A stretch of 64,000 bases of DNA from Yersinia aleksiciae (GTDB taxonomy: Bacteria; Pseudomonadota; Gammaproteobacteria; Enterobacterales; Enterobacteriaceae). The translations under genes and the position numbers were made by a program. The notes below the pieces were generated by a model. That model did no database searches. It was not told the DNA's origin and saw only the letters and a program-made list of their open reading frames with translations. This document shows, one piece after another, positions 45,460-54,805 of the stretch. Each line of letters starts with the position of its first letter. Positions within the stretch are counted from its first letter, which is position 1. The stretch lies in assembly GCF_001047675.1 (NCBI RefSeq), contig NZ_CP011975.1, positions 2,272,073 through 2,336,072 on the forward strand, read 5' to 3'.

Positions 45460-46416
45460 ATGCCCGCCTTTGTTATTTCGCTCTGGCACCAGATTGTATT
45501 GTCTTCACCGTTATTTGTTCTGCTTGCTCTGGGGTACTGTTTGGTGCGATTCGGTAAGTGGCCATCCACTATCACCGATGGTCTGACCCGCTTTGTCTTC
45601 TCCCTCGCGCTACCCGCCATGCTGTTTCGTATGATGTGCGATTTCTCCGAGCGTCCAGCGGTGGATGCCCGCCTGCTGATCGCCTTTTTTGGCAGTTGCC
45701 TGGTGGTGTTTGTTATCGGCCGAATTATCGCCAGTCGGGTATTTCATCTGGATGGTGTATCCGGTTCGGTATTTGCCCTCGGTGGGATTTTCTCCAATAA
45801 CGTGATGTTAGGGCTGCCCATCGCCACCATTATGTTGGGGGAGAAATCCATTCCGGCAGTGGCGTTGGTATTGGTATTTAACGGCCTAATTTTATGGACA
45901 TTGGTGACAATCTCGGTGGAGTGGGCGCGCAATGGATCGCCGACTATGGCGGGTTTTGTGAAAACGGCACGTAGTGTGCTGACCAATCCGCTGATTATCG
46001 GGATTATCTCCGGCACCTTATTCAGCCTGACCGGTTTGCAACTGCCGCAGTTTATCGACCAGCCCGTCACCATGCTGGGGCAGGTCGCGCCACCGCTGTC
46101 ACTGATCGTGTTGGGCATGGGGCTGGCGGAGTATCGAGTCACCGAGGGTTGGCAAATCAGCAGTGCTATCTGTTTCCTTAAATTGATTGTTCAGCCGATG
46201 GTGATTTGGGCGCTGGCGTGGGCGATGAATCTACCCGTGCTGGAAACGCAGGTGGTGGTATTGCTGGGTTCAATGGCGACTGGCGTGAATGTTTATCTGA
46301 TGTCGCGCCAGTTCAATGTGCTAACCGGCCCCGCCGCCGCCAGTCTGGTGATGTCCACGGTTCTAGCCGCGGTCACCACCCCGCTGATTTTGACCATTAT
46401 CGGGGTTGGCATGTAG
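45460..46416 (+). CDS. AEC-family (auxin efflux carrier-like) transporter
   Basis: The 318-residue inner-membrane protein has about ten hydrophobic segments in two halves. The SNNVMLGLPIA block near residue 112 and the NVYLMSRQFNVL block near residue 282 are typical of AEC/MdcF-type carriers. Family members move dicarboxylates or other anions; the substrate here is unknown. It stands alone between ugpQ and the minus-strand chaperone gene. Confidence 0.85.
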   Translation: MPAFVISLWHQIVLSSPLFVLLALGYCLVRFGKWPSTITDGLTRFVFSLALPAMLFRMMCDFSERPAVDARLLIAFFGSCLVVFVIGRIIASRVFHLDGVSGSVFALGGIFSNNVMLGLPIATIMLGEKSIPAVALVLVFNGLILWTLVTISVEWARNGSPTMAGFVKTARSVLTNPLIIGIISGTLFSLTGLQLPQFIDQPVTMLGQVAPPLSLIVLGMGLAEYRVTEGWQISSAICFLKLIVQPMVIWALAWAMNLPVLETQVVVLLGSMATGVNVYLMSRQFNVLTGPAAASLVMSTVLAAVTTPLILTIIGVGM

Positions 46417-46447
46417 CCCCCAATGGGTACATAGTCGCTGCTAAGAT

Positions 46448-46582
46448 TTAGTCTGGTGGGCTTTTGGTTAGCGAAACCATTTTCCCATCAATAACCTTAT
46501 TGAAGCTCGCATTATTTTGCTCATGATTGGGTTCAATGCCGAGTAATGGATGGGCTAGCTTCAGTGTTAAGTCGCGTATCAA
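46448..46582 (-). CDS. Possible small ORF downstream of the chaperone gene
   Basis: From a TTG at 46582 this reads 44 residues, including LKLAHPLLGIEPNHEQ and KVIDGKMVSLTKSPPD. It begins 14 bases after the chaperone stop. The amino acid make-up looks protein-like, but the start is weak and no family is recognised. It could be a remnant of a partner gene or chance. Confidence 0.2.
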   Translation of the reverse strand: MIRDLTLKLAHPLLGIEPNHEQNNASFNKVIDGKMVSLTKSPPD

Positions 46583-46596
46583 GGATATTCACGGTG

Positions 46597-47025
46597 TTAC
46601 TTCACTGCCAAAGCGGGGGGAGTTGAGCTCAAAAAACTTGAATCGCTAATTGTGTCACTCATTTGTACTAGCTGTTTGATAAAACACTCAATTGCAGCCA
46701 GTAGCTCTTGTGCAGAATAATCGGAAAGGTAAACACGCTGCTGTAAGATCAAAGACATTGTGGTCTCCTCAATGCAGAGCACTGCGGCTCTTAGTCTTAA
46801 GGCATTGAGGTTCGATATTAAACATAGTGTGAGCAAATGTTCTGATAAACAATCCTGAAGCGAGGCGACATACCCTGTAAGCACTAGCCCATCGCCAGCC
46901 TCCTCTATCAAAAGCGCTTTGTCGCCAATGGCTAAAGTCAGGCAACCTCTTTCATCAAAAGAGAGCTCTTCAATTTCTAGTCGTTTGCTCAAGTCGGATA
47001 TCATTACTGAAAGACGATGATCCAT
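46597..47025 (-). CDS. CesT/Tir-family type III secretion chaperone-like protein (orphan)
   Basis: The 142-residue protein matches the layout of class I type III secretion chaperones: an N-terminal helix (MISDLSKRLEI), then LSFDERGCLTLAIGDKALLIEE and GLVLTGYVA strands, a mid helix (NALRLRAAVLCIEE), a strand, and a C-terminal helix (AQELLAAIECFIKQLVQM). Such dimeric chaperones bind one effector before secretion. I chose ATG 47025 with an AGGGAG site. No secretion apparatus or effector gene is nearby. Confidence 0.65.
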   Translation of the reverse strand: MDHRLSVMISDLSKRLEIEELSFDERGCLTLAIGDKALLIEEAGDGLVLTGYVASLQDCLSEHLLTLCLISNLNALRLRAAVLCIEETTMSLILQQRVYLSDYSAQELLAAIECFIKQLVQMSDTISDSSFLSSTPPALAVK

Positions 47026-47291
47026 AAGTACTCCCTGGTGCAGGTAAGTAATCAATACTCAATTCTTCTTAACAGATCTTGATGCACTAACTAAATAGTA
47101 GGCTCTGGCCCTTGAGTTTTAATATCAGGTATTACCCCTAATTCGCTCACTATCTTGCCCCGGTATTTGAGGGTTTTTGCGAGGAGACACTAATTGCTTC
47201 TTTTTTGTACTGATGTAAACGCACTTGGTGAAAAACTTGTGTCCCGCTTCCGTTACAATTGCACTTTATCATCTCATTGAGCCAAATTATC

Positions 47292-48191
47292 GTGCCGTTA
47301 CTGGTCATTACCACCATTTTGTGGGCATTTTCTTTTAGCCTGATTGGCGAATATCTGGCAGGGCAGGTGGATAGCTGGTTCTCCGTGTTGATGCGGGTTG
47401 GACTCGCGACGCTGGTCTTTTTGCCATTCCTGCGCTGGCGCAATATCCACTGGCGGGTGATCCTGCTGTACATGGTGGTGGGTGCCATTCAGCTAGGTAT
47501 CATGTACCTATTCAGCTTCCGCGCTTATCTCTACCTGACGGTGCCGGAATTTTTGCTGTTCACCGTGATGACCCCGCTGTATGTCACCTTAATTTATGAT
47601 TTACTGCGCCGTCAGCGCCTGCGTTGGGGTTATGCCCTCAGTGCATTATTGGCGGTAGTGGGGGCGGCAATCATTCGTTATGACCACCTGAGCGAGCATT
47701 TTTGGTGGGGATTGGTGCTGGTACAGGCGGCAAATCTCTGTTTTGCCATCGGGCAGGTGGGATACAAGCGGCTAATGGAGGTCCACCCGATCCCGCAGCA
47801 TGTGGCCTTCTCATGGTTCTACGTCGGGGCATTTTTAGTGGCAGTCTTTGCCTGGTTTGCTTTTGGCAATCCACAAAAACTGCCGACCACGGAATTACAG
47901 TGGGGCGTGCTGGTATGGCTCGGGGTAGGCGCTTCTGGCTTAGGCTATTTCATGTGGAACTACGGCGCGACACAGGTTGATGCCGGCACCTTGGGTATCA
48001 TGAATAACGTGCATGTTCCGGCTGGGTTACTGGTGAATCTGGCCATCTGGCAGGAGAAACCCCATTGGCCCAGCTTTATTATTGGGGCAACGGTGATAAT
48101 GGCCTCGCTGTGGGTGCACCGGCGTTGGGTCGCTCCGCATTCTTTACAAAGGGCAGATGATCGCAAGCGTGCTGCCGGGCCGAACGAATAA
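47292..48191 (+). CDS. yigM: YigM (BioP), EamA-family biotin transporter
   Basis: The 299-residue inner-membrane protein has ten hydrophobic segments in two EamA repeats. It aligns throughout with E. coli YigM, an energy-coupled biotin importer ([51 protein letters not shown]). I chose GTG 47292 because it gives the same N-terminus and length as E. coli. TTG starts upstream are possible. The last 113 bases overlap the 3' end of metR on the other strand. Confidence 0.88.
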   Translation: MPLLVITTILWAFSFSLIGEYLAGQVDSWFSVLMRVGLATLVFLPFLRWRNIHWRVILLYMVVGAIQLGIMYLFSFRAYLYLTVPEFLLFTVMTPLYVTLIYDLLRRQRLRWGYALSALLAVVGAAIIRYDHLSEHFWWGLVLVQAANLCFAIGQVGYKRLMEVHPIPQHVAFSWFYVGAFLVAVFAWFAFGNPQKLPTTELQWGVLVWLGVGASGLGYFMWNYGATQVDAGTLGIMNNVHVPAGLLVNLAIWQEKPHWPSFIIGATVIMASLWVHRRWVAPHSLQRADDRKRAAGPNE

Positions 48192-49032
48192 ACGCCTCAG
48201 TAACCGGTTGTCGCTGCTCTCCATCACGGACGGCAGCGTATAACCGGCTCCATAAGCCATCCCCCAGTGTTTTCGTGGTAATCAACCCCTGACGTTCAAA
48301 GCTCTCCACCACCCAATGGGGGAGTGCGGCGATCCCCATCCTTGCGGACACCATTTGGATCAGCAGCAAGGTGTTATCGACATTTTTCAGCACCGGATTG
48401 ACGCCTGACGGTTGCAGGAAATGCCGCCAGATATCTAATCGCTGCCGCTGCACCGGGTAAATCATCAACACTTCTGGCGCTAAATCTTCTGGCTCGATGC
48501 GGGCTTTATTGGCTAATGGGTGATCTGGTGCCAGTACCAAACGCACCTCAAAATCAAACATCGGCGAATAGTGCAAACCACTGCGCGGCAAAATATCTGA
48601 TGTCAGCACCAGATCCAGCTCCCCTTGTTGCAGGGCGGGTTGCGGGTCGAAGGTCACGCCGGATTGGAAGTCCATCGCCACTTGCGGCCAGTTTTTGTGG
48701 AAGTTATCCAACGCGGGCGTCAGCCATTGAATGCAGCTATGGCACTCGATGGCGATACGCAGCGCAGTTTGGTGCGGCTCGTTGCAGGTTTGCAGCGCCT
48801 GTTTTATCTGTGGCAGCACTTGTTCTGCCAGCTGCAATAGGATCTCTCCCTGCGTGGTGAAACGCAGCGGCTGGCTTTTACGCACAAACAGACGAAAGCC
48901 CAGACGTTGTTCCAGATCGCTGAATTGATGGGACAAGGCCGATTGGGTCTGATGAAGTTGTGTCGCCGCCGCCGCCAGCGAGCCGGTATTACGCAAAGCT
49001 TGCAAGGTGCGTAAGTGTTTCAGTTCGATCAT
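48079..49032 (-). CDS. metR: LysR-type regulator MetR
   Basis: MetR activates metE and other methionine genes with homocysteine as coeffector. The 317-residue protein has the N-terminal helix-turn-helix ([23 protein letters not shown]) and a LysR effector domain collinear with E. coli MetR. An AAGGAC site precedes the ATG. It diverges from metE. Its 3' end overlaps yigM antisense by 113 bases. Confidence 0.96.
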   Translation of the reverse strand: MIELKHLRTLQALRNTGSLAAAATQLHQTQSALSHQFSDLEQRLGFRLFVRKSQPLRFTTQGEILLQLAEQVLPQIKQALQTCNEPHQTALRIAIECHSCIQWLTPALDNFHKNWPQVAMDFQSGVTFDPQPALQQGELDLVLTSDILPRSGLHYSPMFDFEVRLVLAPDHPLANKARIEPEDLAPEVLMIYPVQRQRLDIWRHFLQPSGVNPVLKNVDNTLLLIQMVSARMGIAALPHWVVESFERQGLITTKTLGDGLWSRLYAAVRDGEQRQPVTEAFIRSARQHACDHLPFVKNAERPNAGAPTARPLSPLPQ

Positions 49033-49044
49033 GAGAGTCCTTCA
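49032..49044. promoter_or_regulatory. MetR-box-like site at the metR start
   Basis: TGAGAGTCCTTCA matches the MetR consensus TGAANNTNNTTCA with one mismatch and overlaps the metR start codon. It could mediate autoregulation or metE activation. Confidence 0.35.
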
Positions 49045-49104
49045 CAGTGACAGTGAACAAATTGCGCTTGTGGATTATACAGTACCTGCTGATTATGGAT
49101 GTGT

Positions 49105-49120
49105 AAACATCTGGATGGCT
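49105..49120. promoter_or_regulatory. Met-box-like pair upstream of metE
   Basis: AAACATCT followed by GGATGGCT resembles two adjacent degenerate MetJ boxes (consensus AGACGTCT). It ends 17 bases before the metE start. The match is weak. Confidence 0.3.
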
Positions 49121-49137
49121 AAATGGGAAATATGACG

Positions 49138-51414
49138 ATGACAATTTTAAATCACACACTGGGTTTTCCGCGTGTAGGTCTGAAACGTGAACTGAAAAAA
49201 GCACAAGAAAGTTACTGGGCAGGCAACTCCACGCAAGAAGAATTGCTCAATGTGGGTCGTGAATTGCGCGCCCGCCATTGGCAACAACAGCAGCAAGCTG
49301 GCGTTGATTTAGTGCCAGTGGGCGACTTTGCTTGGTATGACCATGTATTGACCACCAGTTTGCTGCTGGGTAACGTCCCAGATCGCCATCAAAATACCGA
49401 TGGCTCAATTGATTTGGATACCCTATTCCGCATTGGCCGTGGCCGCGCACCTACTGGCAAGCCAGCGGCTGCAGCAGAAATGACCAAATGGCTTAATACC
49501 AACTATCACTACATGGTGCCGGAGTTCCAGCAAGGCCAGCAGTTCAAACTGGGCTGGACTCAACTGCTGGATGAAGTGGATGAAGCACTGGCCTTGGGCC
49601 ACAAGATTAAACCTGTGCTGCTCGGCCCAGTGACTTACTTGTGGCTGGGTAAAGTGAAAGGTGAACAGTTCGACCGTCTCTCATTGCTGAAAGATATTCT
49701 GCCGGTTTACCAGCAAGTCTTGGCCGAACTGGCTAAACGCGGTATCGAGTGGGTACAGATTGATGAACCAGCACTGGTGTTGGAACTTCCGCAAGAGTGG
49801 CTGGATGCCTATCAACCGGCTTATCAAGCATTGCAGGGCCAAGTTAAATTGCTGCTGACCACCTATTTCGACAGCATCGGTCATAACCTCGACACTATCC
49901 GTGCACTACCAGTGCAAGGTCTGCATGTTGATGTGGTTGCTGGTCAGGATGATATTGCGGTGCTGAATACAAAACTGCCAAAAGAGTGGCTGCTATCACT
50001 GGGGGTTATCAATGGCCGCAATGTCTGGCGTGCTGATCTCAGTCATTGGTTCGAGCGCTTGCAACCGCTGATTAATAGCCGCCCGTTATGGCTTGGCAGC
50101 TCCTGTTCCCTATTACATAGCCCGATTGACTTAAGTGAAGAGACGCGTCTTGATGCCGAAGTGAAAAGCTGGTTCGCCTTTGCCCTGCAAAAATGTGCTG
50201 AGCTGGCATTACTGACTCAGGCGCTGAATGCACCGAGTGAAGCCAAGCTGGCAGAACTGGCCGCTTACAGTGCGCCAATCCGCGCCCGCCATGCTTCCAG
50301 CCGTGTACATAATGCACAAGTTGAGCGACGTCTGGCGGCGATCACTGCCCAAGATATTGAGCGCCAACTGCCTTATGCAGCCCGCGCTGAAGCGCAGCGT
50401 AAACGTTTTAACTTGCCAGCCTGGCCGACCACCACTATCGGTTCATTCCCACAAACCACCGAGATCCGTGGCCTGCGTCTGGACTTCAAGCAAGGCCGTT
50501 TGGACGGGAAAAACTACCGCACCGGTATCAGCGAGCATATCAAGCAAGCTATCGCGGAACAGGAGCGTTTGGGTCTGGATGTGCTGGTGCATGGTGAAGC
50601 TGAACGTAATGACATGGTGGAGTATTTTGGCGAGCATCTGGACGGTTTTGTGTTTACACAAAATGGTTGGGTGCAGAGCTACGGGTCACGCTGTGTGAAG
50701 CCACCAGTGATTATTGGTGACATCAGCCGCCCAGAAGCCATCACGGTTGAGTGGGCGAAATATGCTCAGTCGCTGACGGATAAACCAGTAAAAGGCATGT
50801 TGACCGGGCCGGTCACCATTCTGTGCTGGTCATTCCCACGCGAAGATGTCAGCCGCGAAACCATCGCCAAACAAATTGCGCTGGCACTGCGTGATGAAGT
50901 GGAAGATCTTGAAAAGGCAGGTATTGGTATCATCCAGATTGATGAGCCAGCACTGCGTGAAGGGTTACCGTTGCGCCGTGCCGACTGGCAAGCTTATCTG
51001 CAATGGGCGGTCGATGCCTTTAAATTGAATGCGGCTGTCGCGCAAAACGATACCCAAATTCATACCCACATGTGTTACTGCGAGTTCAATGACATCATGG
51101 ATTCTATTGCTGCGCTGGATGCGGATGTGATTACCATCGAAACTTCCCGCTCAGATATGGAGCTGCTGGAATCATTCGAAGATTTCGCCTATCCGAATGA
51201 AATTGGTCCCGGCGTTTATGATATTCATTCGCCGAATGTGCCAAGTGTGGAATGGATTGAAGCACTATTACGCAAAGCGGCTCAGCGCATCCCAGCAGAA
51301 CGTTTGTGGGTTAACCCAGACTGCGGTCTGAAAACTCGTGGCTGGCCGGAAACCCGTCAAGCATTGGCAAACATGGTGCTGGCCGCACAGCGTTTACGTG
51401 AAGAGCAGATCTGA
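49138..51414 (+). CDS. metE: Cobalamin-independent methionine synthase MetE
   Basis: MetE transfers methyl from methyltetrahydropteroyl-triglutamate to homocysteine. The 758-residue protein has the N-terminal folate half ([31 protein letters not shown]) and the C-terminal catalytic half. The zinc ligands are in [11 protein letters not shown] and [10 protein letters not shown]. Three in-frame ATGs occur (49123, 49132, 49138); I chose 49138 by homology, although the upstream ones cannot be excluded. Confidence 0.97.
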   Translation: MTILNHTLGFPRVGLKRELKKAQESYWAGNSTQEELLNVGRELRARHWQQQQQAGVDLVPVGDFAWYDHVLTTSLLLGNVPDRHQNTDGSIDLDTLFRIGRGRAPTGKPAAAAEMTKWLNTNYHYMVPEFQQGQQFKLGWTQLLDEVDEALALGHKIKPVLLGPVTYLWLGKVKGEQFDRLSLLKDILPVYQQVLAELAKRGIEWVQIDEPALVLELPQEWLDAYQPAYQALQGQVKLLLTTYFDSIGHNLDTIRALPVQGLHVDVVAGQDDIAVLNTKLPKEWLLSLGVINGRNVWRADLSHWFERLQPLINSRPLWLGSSCSLLHSPIDLSEETRLDAEVKSWFAFALQKCAELALLTQALNAPSEAKLAELAAYSAPIRARHASSRVHNAQVERRLAAITAQDIERQLPYAARAEAQRKRFNLPAWPTTTIGSFPQTTEIRGLRLDFKQGRLDGKNYRTGISEHIKQAIAEQERLGLDVLVHGEAERNDMVEYFGEHLDGFVFTQNGWVQSYGSRCVKPPVIIGDISRPEAITVEWAKYAQSLTDKPVKGMLTGPVTILCWSFPREDVSRETIAKQIALALRDEVEDLEKAGIGIIQIDEPALREGLPLRRADWQAYLQWAVDAFKLNAAVAQNDTQIHTHMCYCEFNDIMDSIAALDADVITIETSRSDMELLESFEDFAYPNEIGPGVYDIHSPNVPSVEWIEALLRKAAQRIPAERLWVNPDCGLKTRGWPETRQALANMVLAAQRLREEQI

Positions 51415-51434
51415 TTGATTTGTGTTGTCGACTT

Positions 51435-51451
51435 GGGCGCATATTGCGCCC
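51435..51451 (+). terminator. metE terminator hairpin
   Basis: GGGCGC-ATATT-GCGCCC follows metE by 20 bases. The T-run expected of an intrinsic terminator is replaced by TTGAGGTTATT, the left end of a small repeat. Confidence 0.55.
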
Positions 51452-51573
51452 TTGAGGTTATTGACAAACTCAGCATCAAGCCAGGTACGTGAAGGGGCGC
51501 TTCGGTCGCTTACGCGACTACGACCCCAACGGAACATTTCCCTTCAATCGACTTTGTCAGCACTTTGTGGGCA
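51452..51573. repeat. Small interspersed repeat after metE, element 2
   Basis: The left end TTGAGGTTATTGACAAA matches the left end of the element at 53687 closely. The right part (CGCTTCGG, ACTACGACCCC, ACATTTCCC, GACTTTGTCAGCA) matches the element at 13938. The ends TGACAAA and TTTGTCA are inverted repeats. A short stem GTGGGCAC remains on the right, but no full second terminator copy. No coding potential. Confidence 0.6.
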
Positions 51574-52428
51574 CTATTTACCCTCTTCAGGGACCGGATT
51601 AGCGGCCACGCCGTGTTGAGCAAACCAATCGAGCATTCGCTGCCAGCCATCCAGCGCTGACTCCGCATGATAGCTGGGGCGATAGTCCGAATTAAACGCG
51701 TGGCCGGCCTCCGGATAGACAATGATTTCGGCGTCAGCATTTGCGGCGCGCAATGCTTGCCGCATGATGTCGACATGCTCTGGCGTGATACTGCCATCTT
51801 TACCGCCATACAGTCCCAGTACTGGCGCACTGAGATCGATAGCGACATCAACCGGATATTTCGGTAGCAGTAAGGTTTTTTCACCCACCAATTTGCCATA
51901 CCAAGCTACGGCGGCTTTGAGCTGCGGGTTATGGGCAGCATACAGCCAGGCGATTCGGCCACCCCAGCAAAATCCTGTAATCGCCAATTTATTGGTATCA
52001 CCGCCATGGCGAGAGGCCCAGTGCGCTGTGTGATCAAGATCGACCATGACTTGACGGTCTGGTACTTTGCTCACCAGATTTTTAACTAACGCATTGATAT
52101 CGTCATATTCTTTGGCGTCACCTTGGCGAAAATACAACTCTGGTGCGATAGCCAGATATCCCTGCTTCGCCAACCTGCGGCAGATATCCTGCATATGCTC
52201 ATGTACGCCAAAAATCTCCTGCACGACTATCACTATGGGAAATGGTCCGGTGTGTTGGGCAGGCTTGGCAATATAAGCCGGTAACTCATCACCCTGAGAC
52301 GGAATAGTGGTTTCTCCGCAGTGAATACCTTGTTGATCGGTATGGCGGGTCGTCGAGGCCAATGGCGCTACCGCAGGTGTGAAGCCGCCTGCTGCCTGCC
52401 TGAGAGTCATAAGTAGATCAGTTTTCAC
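51574..52428 (-). CDS. ysgA: Dienelactone hydrolase family protein YsgA
   Basis: The 284-residue alpha/beta hydrolase has the Cys nucleophile in GFCWGGRIAW near residue 153, the acid in LYGGKDGSI and the His in PEAGHAFNSDYRP, a complete Cys-Asp-His triad. The GTG start at 52428 follows AAGGAG with ideal spacing. The natural substrate is unknown. It lies between metE and udp as in E. coli. Confidence 0.9.
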   Translation of the reverse strand: MKTDLLMTLRQAAGGFTPAVAPLASTTRHTDQQGIHCGETTIPSQGDELPAYIAKPAQHTGPFPIVIVVQEIFGVHEHMQDICRRLAKQGYLAIAPELYFRQGDAKEYDDINALVKNLVSKVPDRQVMVDLDHTAHWASRHGGDTNKLAITGFCWGGRIAWLYAAHNPQLKAAVAWYGKLVGEKTLLLPKYPVDVAIDLSAPVLGLYGGKDGSITPEHVDIMRQALRAANADAEIIVYPEAGHAFNSDYRPSYHAESALDGWQRMLDWFAQHGVAANPVPEEGK

Positions 52429-52712
52429 TGTGGTCTCCTTGCAGATGAGGAAAAGTTACCCAATAAACTGTTGCTGCGGTGTTGTCCGTTATCGACTTTA
52501 ACTATAGGTAATCTTTGAGATTAATGGGATCAGGTTTTGTCGTGATCGGTCACTTTGCGGTGACATAAAAGGGGGTCGATAAGTTAGGCTAAAAATACTG
52601 AAAAGATATTGGTACAACATTAATCAATGAGTTCTATCATTGCTATTTGCATACAAAATAACTACTACTGGCGACTGTTTTTGGATGATAAATAACCTGA
52701 ATTAATATTTAG

Positions 52713-52728
52713 TGTGATATTGGTCACG
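52713..52728. promoter_or_regulatory. Upstream CRP site of udp
   Basis: TGTGA-TATTGG-TCACG matches the CRP consensus except for the last base. Centre near 52720.5. Confidence 0.65.
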
Positions 52729-52765
52729 ATTGTAATGTATTCGGTATTATCATTTCTTTTATCAA

Positions 52766-52781
52766 AGTGACTATCGTCACG
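52766..52781. promoter_or_regulatory. Downstream CRP site of udp
   Basis: AGTGA-CTATCG-TCACG has one mismatch in each half of the CRP consensus and contains the dyad GTGAC-TATC-GTCAC. Centre near 52773.5. Confidence 0.6.
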
Positions 52782-52858
52782 AAATAATGTGATGATTTTG
52801 AGTAAAGTATTCCTTTATACCTCCCTACAACATCTCTCATGAAAGAGGAGTCTCACAC

Positions 52859-53620
52859 ATGGCTAAATCCGACGTTTTTCACTTGGGCCTGACTAAAAAT
52901 GATCTGCAAGGGGCAACTCTGGCTATCGTGCCGGGTGATCCACAGCGTGTTGAGAAAATCGCTAAATTGATGGATAACCCAGTACATCTGGCTTCTCATC
53001 GTGAATTTACCTCATGGCGTGCTGAGTTAGACGGCAAAGCGGTAATTGTTTGCTCAACCGGTATTGGCGGCCCTTCGACGTCGATTGCCGTTGAAGAGTT
53101 AGCGCAGCTCGGTGTTCGGACTTTCCTACGTATTGGTACTACTGGCGCTATTCAGTCACATATTAATGTTGGTGATGTTTTGGTGACCACGGCGGCGGTG
53201 CGTTTAGACGGTGCCAGCCTACACTTTGCCCCCATGGAGTTCCCAGCAGTGGCCGATTTTGCCTGCACAACCGCACTGGTTAATGCTGCAAAATCAGTGG
53301 GCGCAACTACCCACATTGGCGTGACCGCCTCTTCAGATACCTTCTATCCAGGGCAAGAGCGCTACGACACTTTCTCAGGCCGTGTTGTTCGCCGTTTTAA
53401 AGGCTCCATGGAAGAGTGGCAATCTATGGGCGTGATGAATTATGAAATGGAATCTGCAACCTTGTTAACCATGTGTGCCAGCCAGGGCTTGCGTGCCGGT
53501 ATGGTCGCCGGGGTGATTGTCAACCGTACCCAGCAAGAGATCCCGAACGAAGAAACCATGAAAGCGACCGAAAGTCATGCGGTGAAAATTGTGGTAGAAG
53601 CGGCGCGCCACCTGCTGTAA
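52859..53620 (+). CDS. udp: Uridine phosphorylase
   Basis: Udp splits uridine with phosphate to uracil and ribose-1-phosphate. The 253-residue protein of the PNP/UDP family 1 has the phosphate site [12 protein letters not shown], the [16 protein letters not shown] signature and the uracil-site residues in [11 protein letters not shown]. An AGAGGAG site precedes the ATG. CRP sites upstream fit the catabolic role. Confidence 0.97.
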   Translation: MAKSDVFHLGLTKNDLQGATLAIVPGDPQRVEKIAKLMDNPVHLASHREFTSWRAELDGKAVIVCSTGIGGPSTSIAVEELAQLGVRTFLRIGTTGAIQSHINVGDVLVTTAAVRLDGASLHFAPMEFPAVADFACTTALVNAAKSVGATTHIGVTASSDTFYPGQERYDTFSGRVVRRFKGSMEEWQSMGVMNYEMESATLLTMCASQGLRAGMVAGVIVNRTQQEIPNEETMKATESHAVKIVVEAARHLL

Positions 53621-53664
53621 CTGTTCGCTGTTTATGGACCAAGTGCCAATCAAATCGCAACAAA

Positions 53665-53686
53665 CGGGTCAGTTTACTGGCCCGTT
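53665..53686. terminator. udp terminator hairpin, copy 1
   Basis: CGGGTCAGTTTACTGGCCCGTT is identical to 53855-53876. Here the stem is followed by GAGGTTATTGG, the end of a repeat element, instead of a T-run. Confidence 0.65.
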
Positions 53687-53854
53687 GAGGTTATTGGCAA
53701 AGTGCCAGCGGCGGAGAGAACAGGCAGATCGTAAAGACGCCATCAATCCCTCCCTGGAGGCTCGAACCGCGCCCTCCCTGGCGCGGACGCTTTACTCTTC
53801 TGCCCGTCCTCACCGCTCCAGATCGAGTCATCGAGGTTTGTCAGCAGTCTGAAG
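53687..53854. repeat. Small interspersed repeat within the udp terminator, element 3
   Basis: These 168 bases lie between two exact 22-nt terminator copies. The left end GAGGTTATTGGCAAA and right end GGTTTGTCAGCAGTCTG match the other two elements in the window; the centre differs and holds its own stems (CTCCCTGGAGG, GCGCC-CTCCCT-GGCGC). No coding potential. Confidence 0.6.
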
Positions 53855-53882
53855 CGGGTCAGTTTACTGGCCCGTTTTTTAT
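53855..53882 (+). terminator. udp terminator, copy 2
   Basis: CGGG-TCAGTTTACTGG-CCCG is followed by TTTTTT, a standard intrinsic terminator. The first 22 bases repeat 53665-53686 exactly. Confidence 0.8.
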
Positions 53883-53941
53883 TCTATCCGGTTATCTGGT
53901 AAGGTCGTAGCTCACATAAAGGACAATAATAAGAGGAAAAC

Positions 53942-54739
53942 ATGACGAAACCTGCGCTCTCTCATCCTTCCCTGTTGCCACTGGATGGTGGCATTAACTT
54001 TCGTGATCTCGGGGGTAACCTTGCCGCTGATGCTCGGCGCATCAAGCGAGGCTTGCTATTCCGCTCCGGTTCACTCGATCGCTTGAGTGCCAAAGATTGT
54101 GATGTTCTCAGTCGCGGCCCTGCTGCTCAAATTCTTGATTACCGTGATGCTGATGAGGTTCAGGCCAAACCCGATGTGGTGTGGCAAGGGGCCAGCTACC
54201 TCAACACCCCAGCCAACCCGCTCAGTAGCGAGGTGAATGCCAATCTGGAAAAACTGACTAATGAGACGCTAGCGGCATTTGATGCCCGCGCCTTTATGTT
54301 AGAGCTTTATCACCGATTGCCGTTTAATAATCAGGCTTATAAGCAACTGACAGGTTTGCTGCAAAACTGTGCTTCATCAGAGCATGCTGCTGCCAGTGTC
54401 GTGCAGCATTGCGCTGTAGGCAAAGATCGCACCGGTGTGGGATCTGCGCTGGTGCTATTTGCGCTAGGTGCCGATGAATCAACGGTATTAGAAGACTACC
54501 TGTTGACCGAAACCACACTGACGCCTTTCCGTGAACATATGCTGGCTGAGCTATCACTGAAACTCAACGATCAGGCGCTAGGACAATTTGCTTTCGTGCT
54601 GTCAGCTAGAGAAGAGTTTATTCAAACTGCGCTGCGTAGCATTCAAGAGCGATATGGTAGTCGCGAGCATTGGCTGCAACATGAATTTGGTCTAGGCAGC
54701 CTCGAGCGTGAAAAGTTACAGTCCTATTTCTTAGAGTAA
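53942..54739 (+). CDS. Tyrosine/serine protein phosphatase family protein
   Basis: The 265-residue protein has the Cys-X5-Arg phosphatase loop HCAVGKDRTG (Cys157, Arg163) and the N-terminal NFRDLGG motif typical of the bacterial Y_phosphatase3 group. ILDYRDADEV holds a candidate acidic residue. No signal peptide is present, so it is probably cytoplasmic. Substrate (protein, phosphoinositide or other) is unknown. It stands as a single gene with its own ribosome-binding site (AAGAGGA). E. coli has no counterpart here. Confidence 0.85.
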   Translation: MTKPALSHPSLLPLDGGINFRDLGGNLAADARRIKRGLLFRSGSLDRLSAKDCDVLSRGPAAQILDYRDADEVQAKPDVVWQGASYLNTPANPLSSEVNANLEKLTNETLAAFDARAFMLELYHRLPFNNQAYKQLTGLLQNCASSEHAAASVVQHCAVGKDRTGVGSALVLFALGADESTVLEDYLLTETTLTPFREHMLAELSLKLNDQALGQFAFVLSAREEFIQTALRSIQERYGSREHWLQHEFGLGSLEREKLQSYFLE

Positions 54740-54780
54740 TTGTTTTCCTGCTCGCCATTCATCCGTTTTTATCTCGCACT

Positions 54781-54805
54781 GAGCCACCACTGAGTGGCTC
54801 TTTTT
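54781..54805 (+). terminator. Terminator after the phosphatase gene
   Basis: GAGCCAC-CACTGA-GTGGCTC is followed by TTTTT, a standard intrinsic terminator 41 bases after the stop. Confidence 0.9.

Larger units (their letters stand above)
52429..52858. promoter_or_regulatory. ysgA-udp intergenic region, udp promoter
   Basis: This 430-bp AT-rich stretch has no gene. The udp-proximal part has two CRP sites 53 bp apart centre to centre, listed separately. That spacing is the classical arrangement for CytR held between two CRP dimers in E. coli nucleoside promoters. Confidence 0.7.
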
